NCBI RefSeq assembly: GCF_940670685.1
Contig: NZ_OW711693.1
Span: 620,001-684,000 of the forward strand
Source: Anaeropeptidivorans aminofermentans
Lineage (GTDB): Bacteria > Bacillota > Clostridia > Lachnospirales > UBA5962
Length of the DNA: 64,000 nucleotides
Direction of reading: 5' to 3'
The translations under genes and the position numbers were made by a program. The notes below the pieces were generated by a model that was given only the letters and a program-made list of their open reading frames with translations, did not search any database and had not been told where the DNA came from. Of the stretch, positions 7,364 through 15,243 are shown one piece after another (within the stretch, counting starts at the first letter, position 1; every line of letters begins with the position of its first letter).

Positions 7364-8698
7364 ATGGCTAAGCTAAAGGCTGTACACTATATTAACCAAT
7401 TTTATGCAGGCCTGGGGGGAGAAGAATCCGCTCATATGGGAATGACAGTATTGGACGAAAAGAAGGGCCCTGCTTTAGGTCTTGAAAAAGAATGGGGCTC
7501 CGAAATGGAAGTCGTTAAAATCATAGCCTGCGGAGATAACTTCATCAATACCGACGATAAATTTGAAAGCATTAAAGAAGAGCTCCTAAGAGAAATTAAA
7601 GAAGCAGAGCCGGACGTTTTTATCGCCGGGCCGGCATTTAACGCCGGACGCTACGGCGTTGCCTGCGCTAAAATGTGTGATTTGGTAAAAAGAGAGCTGG
7701 GCATAAAAAGCGTATGCGCTATGTGGCATGAAAATCCGGCCATCCGCATGTATGTTCAGAATATTTATATACTGCCTACTGCGGAAACGGCTACGGGTAT
7801 GAAAAAGTCCATTCCTGCTCTTGCTAAGTTTGCCTTGAAGCTTGCAAAAGGAGAGAAAATAGGTCCTGCCCGAGCAGAAGGATATTTTAAAACAGGGCAC
7901 CGTTACAATGAATACAATAAAGAGATCGGTGCGAAAAGGGTTGTGGATATTCTTTTAAAAAAGCTTCGTAACGAGCCTTATGAAACGGAGGTGCCCTTAA
8001 GAAGCTTCGATAAAGTACCCCCTGCGCCCCCTGTTGCGGATATGAAAAATGCCGTAATCGCTCTCATAACAACGGGAGGGCTTGTTCCCGTAGGTAATCC
8101 CGATAAGCTTAAGCAGGCATTTTCCATAACCTACGGAAAATACAACATGACAGGCCTTACGTCCCTTGAGAAAGGCGTTTACGAATCAATTCACGGAGGC
8201 TATGACACAACCTTCGCCAGTGCCGACCCGCACAGGCTGATTCCCTATGACCAGATGCTGGAGCTTAAAAAAGAGGGCGCGATTAAAGGCGTATACCATG
8301 AATTTTTCTCTACCTGCGGTATCGGAACCAATATCGACAGCAGTATCTCCATAGGCGCTTCCATGGCAAAGGCTTTGAAAGAAGCAGGGGTTTCAGCGGC
8401 TATTATGACGACCACCTGAGGCACCTGTACTCGTTGCGGCGCAACGATTTCAAAAGAGCTTGACAGAGAAGGAATACCCAATGCAGTAGTAACGGCTTTT
8501 ACTTCCATAGCGTTTAACGTAGGGGCCAACAGGATTGTATTCGGCGGAGATTTTACGGCGCCGTCGGGAGACCCCAGCCTTCCGCCGGATAGAGAAAAGG
8601 TTTTCAGGCACAGAATTTTAGAGAAGGCGCTTTTTGCCCTTGAGGCCGGTACAAAAGAGCCTGTAATCTATACTGTAGATGAAGGCAAGGAGGGTTAA
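7364..8698 (+). CDS. glycine/sarcosine/betaine-type reductase protein B selenoprotein subunit (Sec352)
   Basis: A 444-residue selenoprotein when the in-frame TGA at 8417-8419 is read as selenocysteine. Reading continues as U-GTCTRCGATISKELDREGIPNA and runs 92 codons to TAA at 8696-8698. The U-x-x-C-x-x-C motif and flanking text match GrdB, GrdF and GrdI, the substrate-activating subunit of component B. It removes the amine from an N-C-C acid, forming a Se-carboxymethyl intermediate that is passed to GrdA. 'HYINQFYAGLGGEE' near the N-terminus is also family-typical. The start ATG 7364 follows AAGGAGG; an in-frame ATG at 7295 has no site. A two-base gap separates it from the proprotein gene, in the selenoprotein-first order. 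Which of glycine, sarcosine, betaine or another substrate it uses cannot be told. Confidence 0.92.
8420..8450 (+). promoter_or_regulatory. candidate bacterial SECIS hairpin
   Basis: A perfect 7-bp stem TCGTTGC / GCAACGA (8431-8437 with 8441-8447) closes a GGC loop and begins 11 bases after the UGA. A stem-loop in this position inside the coding region is what SelB needs to deliver Sec-tRNA in bacteria. Recognition by SelB is inferred. Confidence 0.6.
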
Positions 8699-8700
8699 GA

Positions 8701-10008
8701 ATGAAGCTTAAAAGACAGTATTATGACATTACAGATGTGTGCTTTTCCCATGAGACCAAACTTGAAAATGGTGTTCTTTATATCAATAAAGAAGACTTGA
8801 AAAAAGAAGCCGCTCCTCTTATGAAAAGCATAAAATCCATTGATTTTGAAATAGTAAAGCCGGGAGAAAACACAAGGATTATTCATTTGCTAGACACCCT
8901 GCAGCCTATGTATAAGCTTGAAGGAGGCGTTCAGTATTCGGGGTTCTTTTCAAATCCTGAAACCGTCGGCGAAGGCATCACAAATTTATTGCGGGGCTTT
9001 ACGGTTATGGAATCTGCAGCCCTTCCCTGGGACGAATCCAGCGCCAGCAGCGGGCTTTTATATCCCAGAGACGCCATAATGGATATGGAGGGCCCCATAC
9101 AGGAATTTACGCCCTTTTATAAAACCGTAAATTTTATTATACTCTATGAGCTTGAAGAAGGAAAATCTTCCGTTGAGTACGATAATGAAATAAGGCTGAT
9201 TGGCATAAAAATATCTGCCTATCTTGCCGCCCTCACAAAGGAAATGGAACCGGACGAAACGGAAGAATTTTCAATAGAGGAAACCGATGAAAGCCTTCCC
9301 AATGTCGTATTGGTTTGGCAGTGCCAGAACCAGGGGCCTTATTCCAATACGTATCTTTACGGCCTCAGCATAGATAATCTTGTTCCGACCCTTTTGCATC
9401 CAAACGAAATGCTTGACGGCTGCGTGGTCAGCGGAAATTATGTATGGCCGGCCTTCAAGGTTCCTACGTATCTTCATGTAAATCACCCCATATTGCTGGA
9501 ACTTTACAGAAACCACGGAAAGACTTTGAACTTCAAAGGCGTTATATTCTGCAGAAGCCATAATCCTTCGAACTGGCATAAGACAAGATGCGCCAATTTT
9601 AATATAAAGCTTGCTAAATATCTTAAGGCTAACGGTCTTATCATGGCATGGGAAGGCGGCGGAAATGCAGCCGTAGACGGAATGCTCACTATTCAATGTG
9701 CGGAGCAAAACGGCATTAAGGCTTCTACCATTACCTTTGAATTCGGCGGTGCAGACGGAACAGAAGGAATTCTCCTGGTTGACGACGTACCCGAAGCCGA
9801 TGCCGTCATAAGCGGCGGTTCTATAGAAAAGCATTATACATTGCCTGATGTGGACAGAGTCGTAGGGGGAGACGTTTTAAGGCTCAATAAAGAGTCCGGC
9901 GGATACTTCCCACCGTCAAATAAGTCAATTACTTTTGACACTACTACTCATCTCTATCTTTCAGGAAACCAATCTGCCCACGGAAGCCTATTTGCGGAAG
10001 AATATTAA
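8701..10008 (+). CDS. reductase protein B proprotein (GrdE/GrdG/GrdH-type, Cys241 processing site)
   Basis: A 435-residue protein matching the alpha/beta proprotein of glycine/sarcosine/betaine reductase component B. Family members cleave themselves before an internal cysteine, giving a 22-25 kDa pair whose smaller part starts with a carbonyl (pyruvoyl-type) group. Here the candidate is Cys241 in 'EMLDGCVVSGNYVWP' (codon at 9421-9423), giving halves of about 240 and 195 residues, as expected. 'VWQCQNQGPYSNTYLYG' and the glycine-rich 'EFGGADGTEGILLVDDV' are also family features. AAGGAGG sits 7 bases upstream, overlapping the end of the selenoprotein gene, so the two are translated as a pair. 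No grdA, grdC, grdD or thioredoxin gene is nearby. Confidence 0.9.
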   Translation: MKLKRQYYDITDVCFSHETKLENGVLYINKEDLKKEAAPLMKSIKSIDFEIVKPGENTRIIHLLDTLQPMYKLEGGVQYSGFFSNPETVGEGITNLLRGFTVMESAALPWDESSASSGLLYPRDAIMDMEGPIQEFTPFYKTVNFIILYELEEGKSSVEYDNEIRLIGIKISAYLAALTKEMEPDETEEFSIEETDESLPNVVLVWQCQNQGPYSNTYLYGLSIDNLVPTLLHPNEMLDGCVVSGNYVWPAFKVPTYLHVNHPILLELYRNHGKTLNFKGVIFCRSHNPSNWHKTRCANFNIKLAKYLKANGLIMAWEGGGNAAVDGMLTIQCAEQNGIKASTITFEFGGADGTEGILLVDDVPEADAVISGGSIEKHYTLPDVDRVVGGDVLRLNKESGGYFPPSNKSITFDTTTHLYLSGNQSAHGSLFAEEY

Positions 10009-10094
10009 TTTATATAAAATGAATACAGAATATGCATATAAACACTTTCAAAATACGTTTTTATTACAATATTTGATGATAATCTCCTCACAGG

Positions 10095-10136
10095 AACAAG
10101 AAGAAAACCAAGCCTTGGCTTGGTTTTCTTCTTGTT
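10095..10136. terminator. terminator of the reductase gene pair
   Basis: A perfect 20-bp stem (10095-10114 with 10117-10136; GC core CCAAGCC/GGCTTGG) with a TT loop and T-rich right arm, 87 bases after the stop codon. The rest of the gap to 10382 is AT-rich, with a decayed type D-like stretch at about 10140-10205 and no gene. Confidence 0.8.
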
Positions 10137-10382
10137 TATAATCAATTTGTTTTATTCTGCCGCAGGTATTTAGCTTTAGAGAGCATAAAATAAGAAAAAG
10201 CAATAAGCATTTTTGCTCCGCAAAATACCGTTTATGGTATTTTAATTCAGTCTGGATTTTTTCTATTTCATTTGAGAATGTTCCTGTTTTATATTTATTC
10301 AATTATAGGGTTCTTAAAAAGAAATGCATGAGAAAAATCAGCAATTATGATATACTTTAAGCATAATAAAAAGAGGCCGAAA

Positions 10383-10623
10383 CATAGTAAATTTCTTATA
10401 AAGAAGTAACAAAAACCGATTCACCAGGGATTCATCGTTACCAACATAAAAAATAAGTTTGATAACAATAAGAAAACGCTCACTTAAAAAAGATTTGCAG
10501 GCTTACGCCTGCATCCTTTTCCAAGTTCGCGTGGTATAAAAACACGGATTCCCTTCGGAAACAGTACATCTTTGAACCCTCGTGATACACGTTTTGTTAC
10601 GGTTTAATATTAAATTTACTATA
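10383..10623. repeat. 241-bp long variant of the type A element
   Basis: Left end CATAGTAAATTTCTTATAAAG and right end TAAATTTACTATA, with the type A core ACGGATTCCCTTCGGAAAC. Compared with the 139-bp copies it carries about 100 extra bases, including the GC-rich hairpin GCAGGC-TTAC-GCCTGC. The same segment, inverted, lies in 5145-5586. It ends 11 bases before the ribosome binding site of the DUF1294 gene. Confidence 0.7.
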
Positions 10624-10645
10624 AGCCCCTTCTGGGAGGACAGTA

Positions 10646-10927
10646 GTGGAAAGCGATATAAAATACATAATTTTATCAGCAGTTTTAATATGGAATATAG
10701 CTGTTTTTATAATCTATGCCATAGATAAAAGAAGAGCCGTAAGGAATAAATGGCGCATATCCGAAAAGACCCTTATTTTATCTGCCCTTTTAGGAGGAGG
10801 CATAGGCGCTTTTTCAGGCATGTTTCTTTTAAGACATAAAACAAAGCATATGAAATTTTTAATACTTATCCCCGTTTCGCTTTTTATGGCCATAGGAATT
10901 TTAGCGTACATATTATTTTATATTTAA
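10646..10927 (+). CDS. DUF1294 membrane protein
   Basis: A 93-residue membrane protein with three hydrophobic segments (about 6-24, 42-62 and 70-92). The DUF1294 signature is visible: 'YAIDKRRAVRNKWRISEKTLILSALLGGGIGAFSGMFLLRHKTKH'. The family has no established function. The start is GTG at 10646, supported by GGGAGGA 5 bases upstream. A dispersed repeat element ends immediately before the ribosome binding site, so its promoter may lie inside that element. It is monocistronic. Confidence 0.8.
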   Translation: MESDIKYIILSAVLIWNIAVFIIYAIDKRRAVRNKWRISEKTLILSALLGGGIGAFSGMFLLRHKTKHMKFLILIPVSLFMAIGILAYILFYI

Positions 10928-11139
10928 TGATAAAAAGGCGCTGCTGCAAAATTAAGATTTATAACTTCAGCATAGCCGGCTATTAAAAGAATGGGTAACG
11001 CACTAAAATTAATTCCGCAAATGGGATTTTGCCCCATTGAAAAAAATGGCGTGTTTCATGGCTTTGGCTAAGAAAAGTGATGGAATAACTATTTATTCCT
11101 ATATTATCTCTTTTAAAGCTCTTTTGGGCTTTAAACGAA

Positions 11140-11177
11140 AAGGGGTTGCTGCAAAATTTATTTTGCAGCAACCCCTT
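11140..11177 (-). terminator. terminator of the amidohydrolase gene
   Basis: A 17-bp perfect stem (11140-11156 with 11161-11177, GGGGTTGCTGC core), 4-base loop, T-rich exit on the minus strand, 10 bases beyond the stop codon. The sequence GCTGCTGCAAAATT recurs near 10940, suggesting a small duplication. Confidence 0.8.
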
Positions 11178-11186
11178 AAAATTTTA

Positions 11187-12638
11187 TTATTTACCCATGG
11201 GCTTTGGGTTTACGCCCTTTGGAATCGGATTTTCATAAGGTGTTTTTGAAAGGACTTTATCAAGCTCTGCTTTGGCATTTTTGATGATTTCAGGGTTTAA
11301 AAGTGCATCTACGGCAGAGCCTGCCATAATTTCCGTGGCTTTTATGAGGCCTTTGTGAGCCATAGGGCTTTTTCCTGCACATACCCATTGCCATGTATGG
11401 GCGGAGGTATTTTTAGGAACGGTTGTAATATAAATCTGGGCTGTGGGCATTACCCAGCTTGCATCGCCTACGTCTGTAGAGCCGGACATAACGATAGACC
11501 CCATGGTTTCATGGTAGGGGTATATATAATCACAGATTGGCTTGCGGCTGTTTTCTTCGTCAAGCTCTTTCCAATCAGGATAGGGAACTTGAGCGCCTTT
11601 GCTGTTTGAAAGCTCTGCCTCTGTGAGCGATTTTCTTACTTCTTCAGCGAATTTTATATCTTCTTCGTCAAATTCAGGAGGGCCGAAGGAAAGCATATTT
11701 TCATACATAACCTTCGAAAGGGTAACGTTGGGGATATAATTGGAGCAGGCCTTATCGAAGACGATTTCAAGAGAGGTTTCCGTCATAAGGGCGGCGCCTC
11801 TTGCGATATTGCATACTCTTTCATAAATGGATTTTGCTTCTTTCATTTGAGGGGCTCTTACAAGGTAAAGAACTTCTGCTTCGGCCTGAACTACGTTAGG
11901 GGCGTTTCCGCCGGTATTTGTTACGGCGTAGTGAAATCTTGCCTGGCTTGAAACATGCTCTCTTAAATAATTTGAGCCTACGTTCATAAGCTCTACTGCA
12001 TCAAGGGCAGACCTGCCGTTTTCAGGTGCGCCGGCGGCATGGGCGGATTTTCCCTTGAATCTGAAATAAGCCTGAATATTTGCAAGGCTTGATGTGCCAA
12101 ATACAGTGTTTTCTGCCCCCGGATGCCATGTAAACGCAATATCTGTGCCTGAAAATACATTTTCTCTTGCCATATATGTTTTTCCGGAGCCGCCTTCTTC
12201 TCCTGGGCAGCCGAAATATTTAACGGTTCCGGAAATATTATTATTTTTTATGTAGTCTTTTAACGCAACCGCAGCGCCGAATGCAGCGGCACCCAAAAGA
12301 TTATGGCCGCAGCCGTGGCCCGGCTTTCCGGGGTTTAAAGGCTTTTCATGAGGCTCTCCGGCAACCTGGCTTAAGCCTGCAAGGGCGTCATATTCACCTA
12401 AAAAGCCGATTACGGGAGAACCGCTTCCGTAGGTTCCTACAAATGCCGTTTCTATGCCCGCCACATTTTCTTCAACTGTAAAGCCTTCGGCTTCAAGAGC
12501 CTTTATCAGCTCTGCGGCGGATTTTGTTTCTTCAAAGCGAGTTTCTGCATAATCCCATATGGCGTCACTTACGGAAATTATTTTATCCTGTTTGGAAGCG
12601 ACTAAGTTTTTGATTTCTGTAATTTTACTGCTAGACAT
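11187..12638 (-). CDS. M20 amidohydrolase, AbgB-like (aminobenzoyl-glutamate hydrolase subunit B type)
   Basis: A 483-residue cytosolic metallohydrolase. The M20 features are in order: 'PVIGFLGEYDALAGLSQ' (metal-site Asp), 'GKPGHGCGHNLLGAA' (His and bridging region), 'YFGCPGEEGGSGKTYMA' (catalytic Glu pair), the lid domain 'HAAGAPENGRSALDAVELM', and a late histidine in 'MAHKG'. The spacing and the 'NPGKPGHGCGHN' form match AbgB, the subunit that with AbgA cleaves p-aminobenzoyl-glutamate; in many Clostridia lone homologues act on other N-acyl amino acids or dipeptides. GGAGG precedes the ATG. It is divergent from the M20D gene at 12836, with a 197-bp shared promoter region. Substrate unknown. 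Confidence 0.85.
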   Translation of the reverse strand: MSSSKITEIKNLVASKQDKIISVSDAIWDYAETRFEETKSAAELIKALEAEGFTVEENVAGIETAFVGTYGSGSPVIGFLGEYDALAGLSQVAGEPHEKPLNPGKPGHGCGHNLLGAAAFGAAVALKDYIKNNNISGTVKYFGCPGEEGGSGKTYMARENVFSGTDIAFTWHPGAENTVFGTSSLANIQAYFRFKGKSAHAAGAPENGRSALDAVELMNVGSNYLREHVSSQARFHYAVTNTGGNAPNVVQAEAEVLYLVRAPQMKEAKSIYERVCNIARGAALMTETSLEIVFDKACSNYIPNVTLSKVMYENMLSFGPPEFDEEDIKFAEEVRKSLTEAELSNSKGAQVPYPDWKELDEENSRKPICDYIYPYHETMGSIVMSGSTDVGDASWVMPTAQIYITTVPKNTSAHTWQWVCAGKSPMAHKGLIKATEIMAGSAVDALLNPEIIKNAKAELDKVLSKTPYENPIPKGVNPKPMGK

Positions 12639-12835
12639 GCGTTACCTCCTTTTAATCTTTGCTTCTCTTATTTTTTATTTAATATATAAATAATTATATC
12701 AGTTTTTTTATGCAATAGATAGATTTCATTGGAAAAGAAGAAAAGTTTATATGAATAAATATGAAATAAGGCTTTTATAAAAGGGATAAATTCTATATAA
12801 TTATATCTATATACTAAAATAGAAGAGGTGAGCAG

Positions 12836-14041
12836 ATGAAAGGAATTATGGAACAATCCAAAAGCATTCAGGAAGAACTTGTAAAGCACAGAAGGCAGCT
12901 TCATGAAAACGCAGAGATACATACAAATCTTCCTAAAACAAGGGCTTATGTTAAAGAACAGCTTATTTCCATGGGGTACGAGCCTATTGACTGCGGAGAA
13001 GGCGGCATCGTTGCCGTCGCCGGCAAAAAAGAGGGGAAAGTGTTTTTAATCAGAGCCGATATGGACGCCCTTCCCATAGTTGAGGAAACCGACGAACCTT
13101 TTAAATCAAAAACCTGCAATATGCATGCCTGCGGGCATGATATGCATACGTCAATGCTTTTAGGCGCGGCAAAGCTTCTGAAAGAAAATGAGGATTATCT
13201 TGAAGGAAAAGTTAAACTCATGTTCCAGCCTGCCGAAGAAACCCTTTACGGAGCAAAAAGCATGATAGAAGACGGTCTTCTTGAAAATCCCAAGGTAGAC
13301 GCCGGCATGATGATACACGTAGCCGTAAACGACGATTGTGAAATAGGTGATGTTTTAGTATCAAGGCCGGACGTAATCTCTGCTTCATCAGATTGGCTTC
13401 GTATAGATATACAGGGAAAAGGCGGCCATGGTGCAAGGCCTTCCGAATGCATAGACCCTCTTACTGCTTTAAGCCATATCCATATAGCCCTCCAGTCTAT
13501 TCACGCAAGAGAGCTTTCGGCTTCCGATGAGGCCGTTCTTACTATCGGCCAGATGCACGGCGGAAACACTTCAAACATTATTCCGGATTCCGCCTATATG
13601 GAAGGTACCATCAGATGCTTCAATAATGATACAAGAAACTTCATTAAGAAAAGAATTGAAGAAATGGCCGTAGATACAGCAAAGGCTTTAAGGGCCGAAG
13701 CCAAGGTAAGCTTCCCTATAAGCTGCCCTTCTGTTATAAACGATAAAGAGCTTTTTGAGGAATTCTTTCAATATAACGGCGAAATTTTACCGGAGAGAAC
13801 TTTGATTAACATGGCCGGAAAAGTAGGCTATGCCAATGCTAAAACAACAGGCTCCGAAGACTTTGGTTTCGTAAGTGAGCTTATACCTACAATAAGCTGC
13901 AATGTTGTTGTTGGAAATGCTAAAAATGGGCATCTGTATAAGCTCCATCACCCCAAGGTAACGTTTAGCGAGGAGCCATTATACATAGGCGCTGCAGTAT
14001 ATGCAAATACTGCCATAGAGTGGCTTAAGAACAATAAATAA
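12836..14041 (+). CDS. M20D amidohydrolase (hippurate / N-acyl-amino-acid hydrolase type)
   Basis: A 401-residue protein with the M20D pattern: 'HRRQLHENAEIHTNLPKTRAYVKEQL' at the N-terminus, 'RADMDALPI', the Cys/His metal site 'MHACGHDMHTSMLLGAA', 'LMFQPAEETLYGA', the dimerisation domain with 'GGHGARPSECIDPL', and a late 'HHPKVTFSEE'. Enzymes of this group (HipO, IAA-amino-acid hydrolases, N-acetyl-diaminopimelate deacetylase) remove an acyl group from an amino acid. GAGGTG lies 6 bases before the ATG. Hydrolysis of an N-acylglycine would yield a substrate for the reductase pair 3 kb upstream, but no direct evidence links them. Confidence 0.85.
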   Translation: MKGIMEQSKSIQEELVKHRRQLHENAEIHTNLPKTRAYVKEQLISMGYEPIDCGEGGIVAVAGKKEGKVFLIRADMDALPIVEETDEPFKSKTCNMHACGHDMHTSMLLGAAKLLKENEDYLEGKVKLMFQPAEETLYGAKSMIEDGLLENPKVDAGMMIHVAVNDDCEIGDVLVSRPDVISASSDWLRIDIQGKGGHGARPSECIDPLTALSHIHIALQSIHARELSASDEAVLTIGQMHGGNTSNIIPDSAYMEGTIRCFNNDTRNFIKKRIEEMAVDTAKALRAEAKVSFPISCPSVINDKELFEEFFQYNGEILPERTLINMAGKVGYANAKTTGSEDFGFVSELIPTISCNVVVGNAKNGHLYKLHHPKVTFSEEPLYIGAAVYANTAIEWLKNNK

Positions 14042-14100
14042 GGTTTGTAATGAGCTAAAAATTAGGAAAAATCCAATGCATAAGTTAACAGGGGTTTTGG

Positions 14101-14241
14101 ATGAAAATGAAAAATCAGAAATCTGTAATAATACCTGAGTATTATGCATGCGGATTCAGGGCCCTTGAAGTATTCCACTTAATATGGGGAAAGGATAATC
14201 CTTGTCTATTTATGGCAAAGAGTATAGGTCATAGCAAATAA
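14101..14241 (+). CDS. possible small protein (46 residues)
   Basis: ATG at 14101 opens a 46-codon frame (MKMKNQKSVIIPEYYACGFR...) ending at TAA 14239-14241, with AGGGG 7 bases upstream. It has a mixed composition with Cys and Trp and no recognisable domain. It may be a short real gene, a remnant, or chance. Confidence 0.25.
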   Translation: MKMKNQKSVIIPEYYACGFRALEVFHLIWGKDNPCLFMAKSIGHSK

Positions 14242-14337
14242 ATCTGCGATTTTCAAGATAATAAACCATATTTGATAGTTACGTTCAAATATTTTTGAAC
14301 TATGCTTAAGAGCATAAATTGATAGCAGCTTAATTAT

Positions 14338-14375
14338 AAAATAATCATATATGATATATCATATATGATTATTTT
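14338..14375 (-). terminator. 38-bp perfect palindrome over the 3' end of the small hypothetical gene
   Basis: AAAATAATCATATATGAT-AT-ATCATATATGATTATTTT. The last codons and stop of the minus-strand gene at 14359 lie inside the palindrome. It is very AT-rich, so its strength as a terminator is uncertain; a protein-binding site is also possible. Confidence 0.45.
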
Positions 14376-14637
14376 TATTTGAGTTTAAGTATTTATGCAG
14401 TTCAATAATAATTGCAGACATCGTATCCTTGTTTGTTATTCCATTTTTAGTAAACTGCTTATAAACAGCTCTTTCCTTTCTTAATGTGAAGATTCTTATC
14501 CAAGAGCCTAAGGTAGTATTATAGATTTGCAGGTTATCGCCAGATGTATTGATAAAAGTGAATAAAAAATTCTTATTAAAATGCTGGATTAGTCTAGGAA
14601 ACATAAGTTTAATAGATTTTTCTAAAGATTTATCCAT
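14359..14637 (-). CDS. hypothetical protein, 92 residues
   Basis: A 92-residue basic protein without a recognised domain (MDKSLEKSIKLMFPRLIQHFNK...). It has several aromatic and basic residues, no signal peptide and no clear membrane segment. The start is ATG 14637, with AAGGTG 5 bases upstream; a GTG two codons earlier overlaps the site and is less likely. It is oriented away from the XRE gene at 14885 and shares a 247-bp upstream region filled mainly by a dispersed repeat. No function can be offered. Confidence 0.5.
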   Translation of the reverse strand: MDKSLEKSIKLMFPRLIQHFNKNFLFTFINTSGDNLQIYNTTLGSWIRIFTLRKERAVYKQFTKNGITNKDTMSAIIIELHKYLNSNKNNHI

Positions 14638-14723
14638 ATGCACACCTTTTATATATATTTATATCAGTATAACGCTAACATCCGATATACGCAATAGCGC
14701 ATACGCGTTGGCGAAGTTATTGC

Positions 14724-14862
14724 TATAGTAAATTTATCATGAAGAAGCAGCAAAAGCCGATTCCCATTAAGCTCAAAAACACGGATTTCCTTCGGAAACG
14801 GTACATTTTTGAGCCTTCGTGAATATACGGCTTTGCTACTGTTTATCTTTAAATTTACTATA
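14724..14862. repeat. 139-bp MITE-like element, type A copy 2
   Basis: Perfect TATAGTAAATTTA / TAAATTTACTATA ends and the same core and orientation as 1586-1724; only scattered substitutions separate the two. It ends 8 bases before the ribosome binding site of the XRE gene, so any transcript from upstream must cross it. Confidence 0.85.
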
Positions 14863-14884
14863 ATCTCTTTATGAGGTGATTCAT

Positions 14885-15127
14885 ATGGGAATAAAAAATG
14901 CGGCAGTCATCAGAATTACGAATATTTGCAATGAAAGAAATCTTGCAATAAATGCATTGGCGAATCTTTCGGGAATTACGCCGTCAACCCTTTATAGCAT
15001 TATCGACTCCGAAAGAAAAGACATTGGTATAGTTGTAATTAAAAAACTCTGTGACGGCTTAGGCATGACGCTGAAAGAATTTTTTGATGATGCAGTGTTC
15101 TTCAATCTGGACCAGGAAGTGAAATGA
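14885..15127 (+). CDS. small XRE-family DNA-binding protein
   Basis: An 80-residue Cro/C1-type helix-turn-helix protein with almost nothing outside the domain: 'VIRITNICNERNLAINALANLSGITPSTLYSIIDSERKDIGIVVIKKLCDGLGMTLKEFF'. The start is ATG 14885, with GAGGTG 6 bases upstream; the GTG three codons earlier falls inside that site. Short XRE proteins of this kind often repress their own promoter. No toxin or prophage genes are adjacent, and the divergent small gene at 14359-14637 is the only partner candidate. Target unknown. Confidence 0.75.
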   Translation: MGIKNAAVIRITNICNERNLAINALANLSGITPSTLYSIIDSERKDIGIVVIKKLCDGLGMTLKEFFDDAVFFNLDQEVK

Positions 15128-15194
15128 AAATCAGCGTGTCCATAAAGCTGATTTTAGTTTTTTCTTTATATAAGGATAATGGACGGCATAGTAT

Positions 15195-15243
15195 AAAAAA
15201 GCGTTTTGCAGATTCTTTAAGGGAATCTGCAAAACGCTTTTTT
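15195..15243. terminator. bidirectional terminator between the XRE gene and dacF
   Basis: A 21-bp perfect stem (15195-15215 with 15223-15243, core GCGTTTTGCAGATTC) flanked by A- and T-runs, serving the two convergent genes. Confidence 0.85.

Noticed and set aside
8417-8419. TGA read as a premature stop or pseudogene mark
   Set aside because: Reading through gives the family-typical U-x-x-C-x-x-C motif and an intact C-terminus with a hairpin just downstream; it is selenocysteine.
9271-9834. 187-codon minus-strand frame inside the reductase proprotein gene
   Set aside because: Fully antisense to a strong gene, no ribosome site, no recognisable domain.
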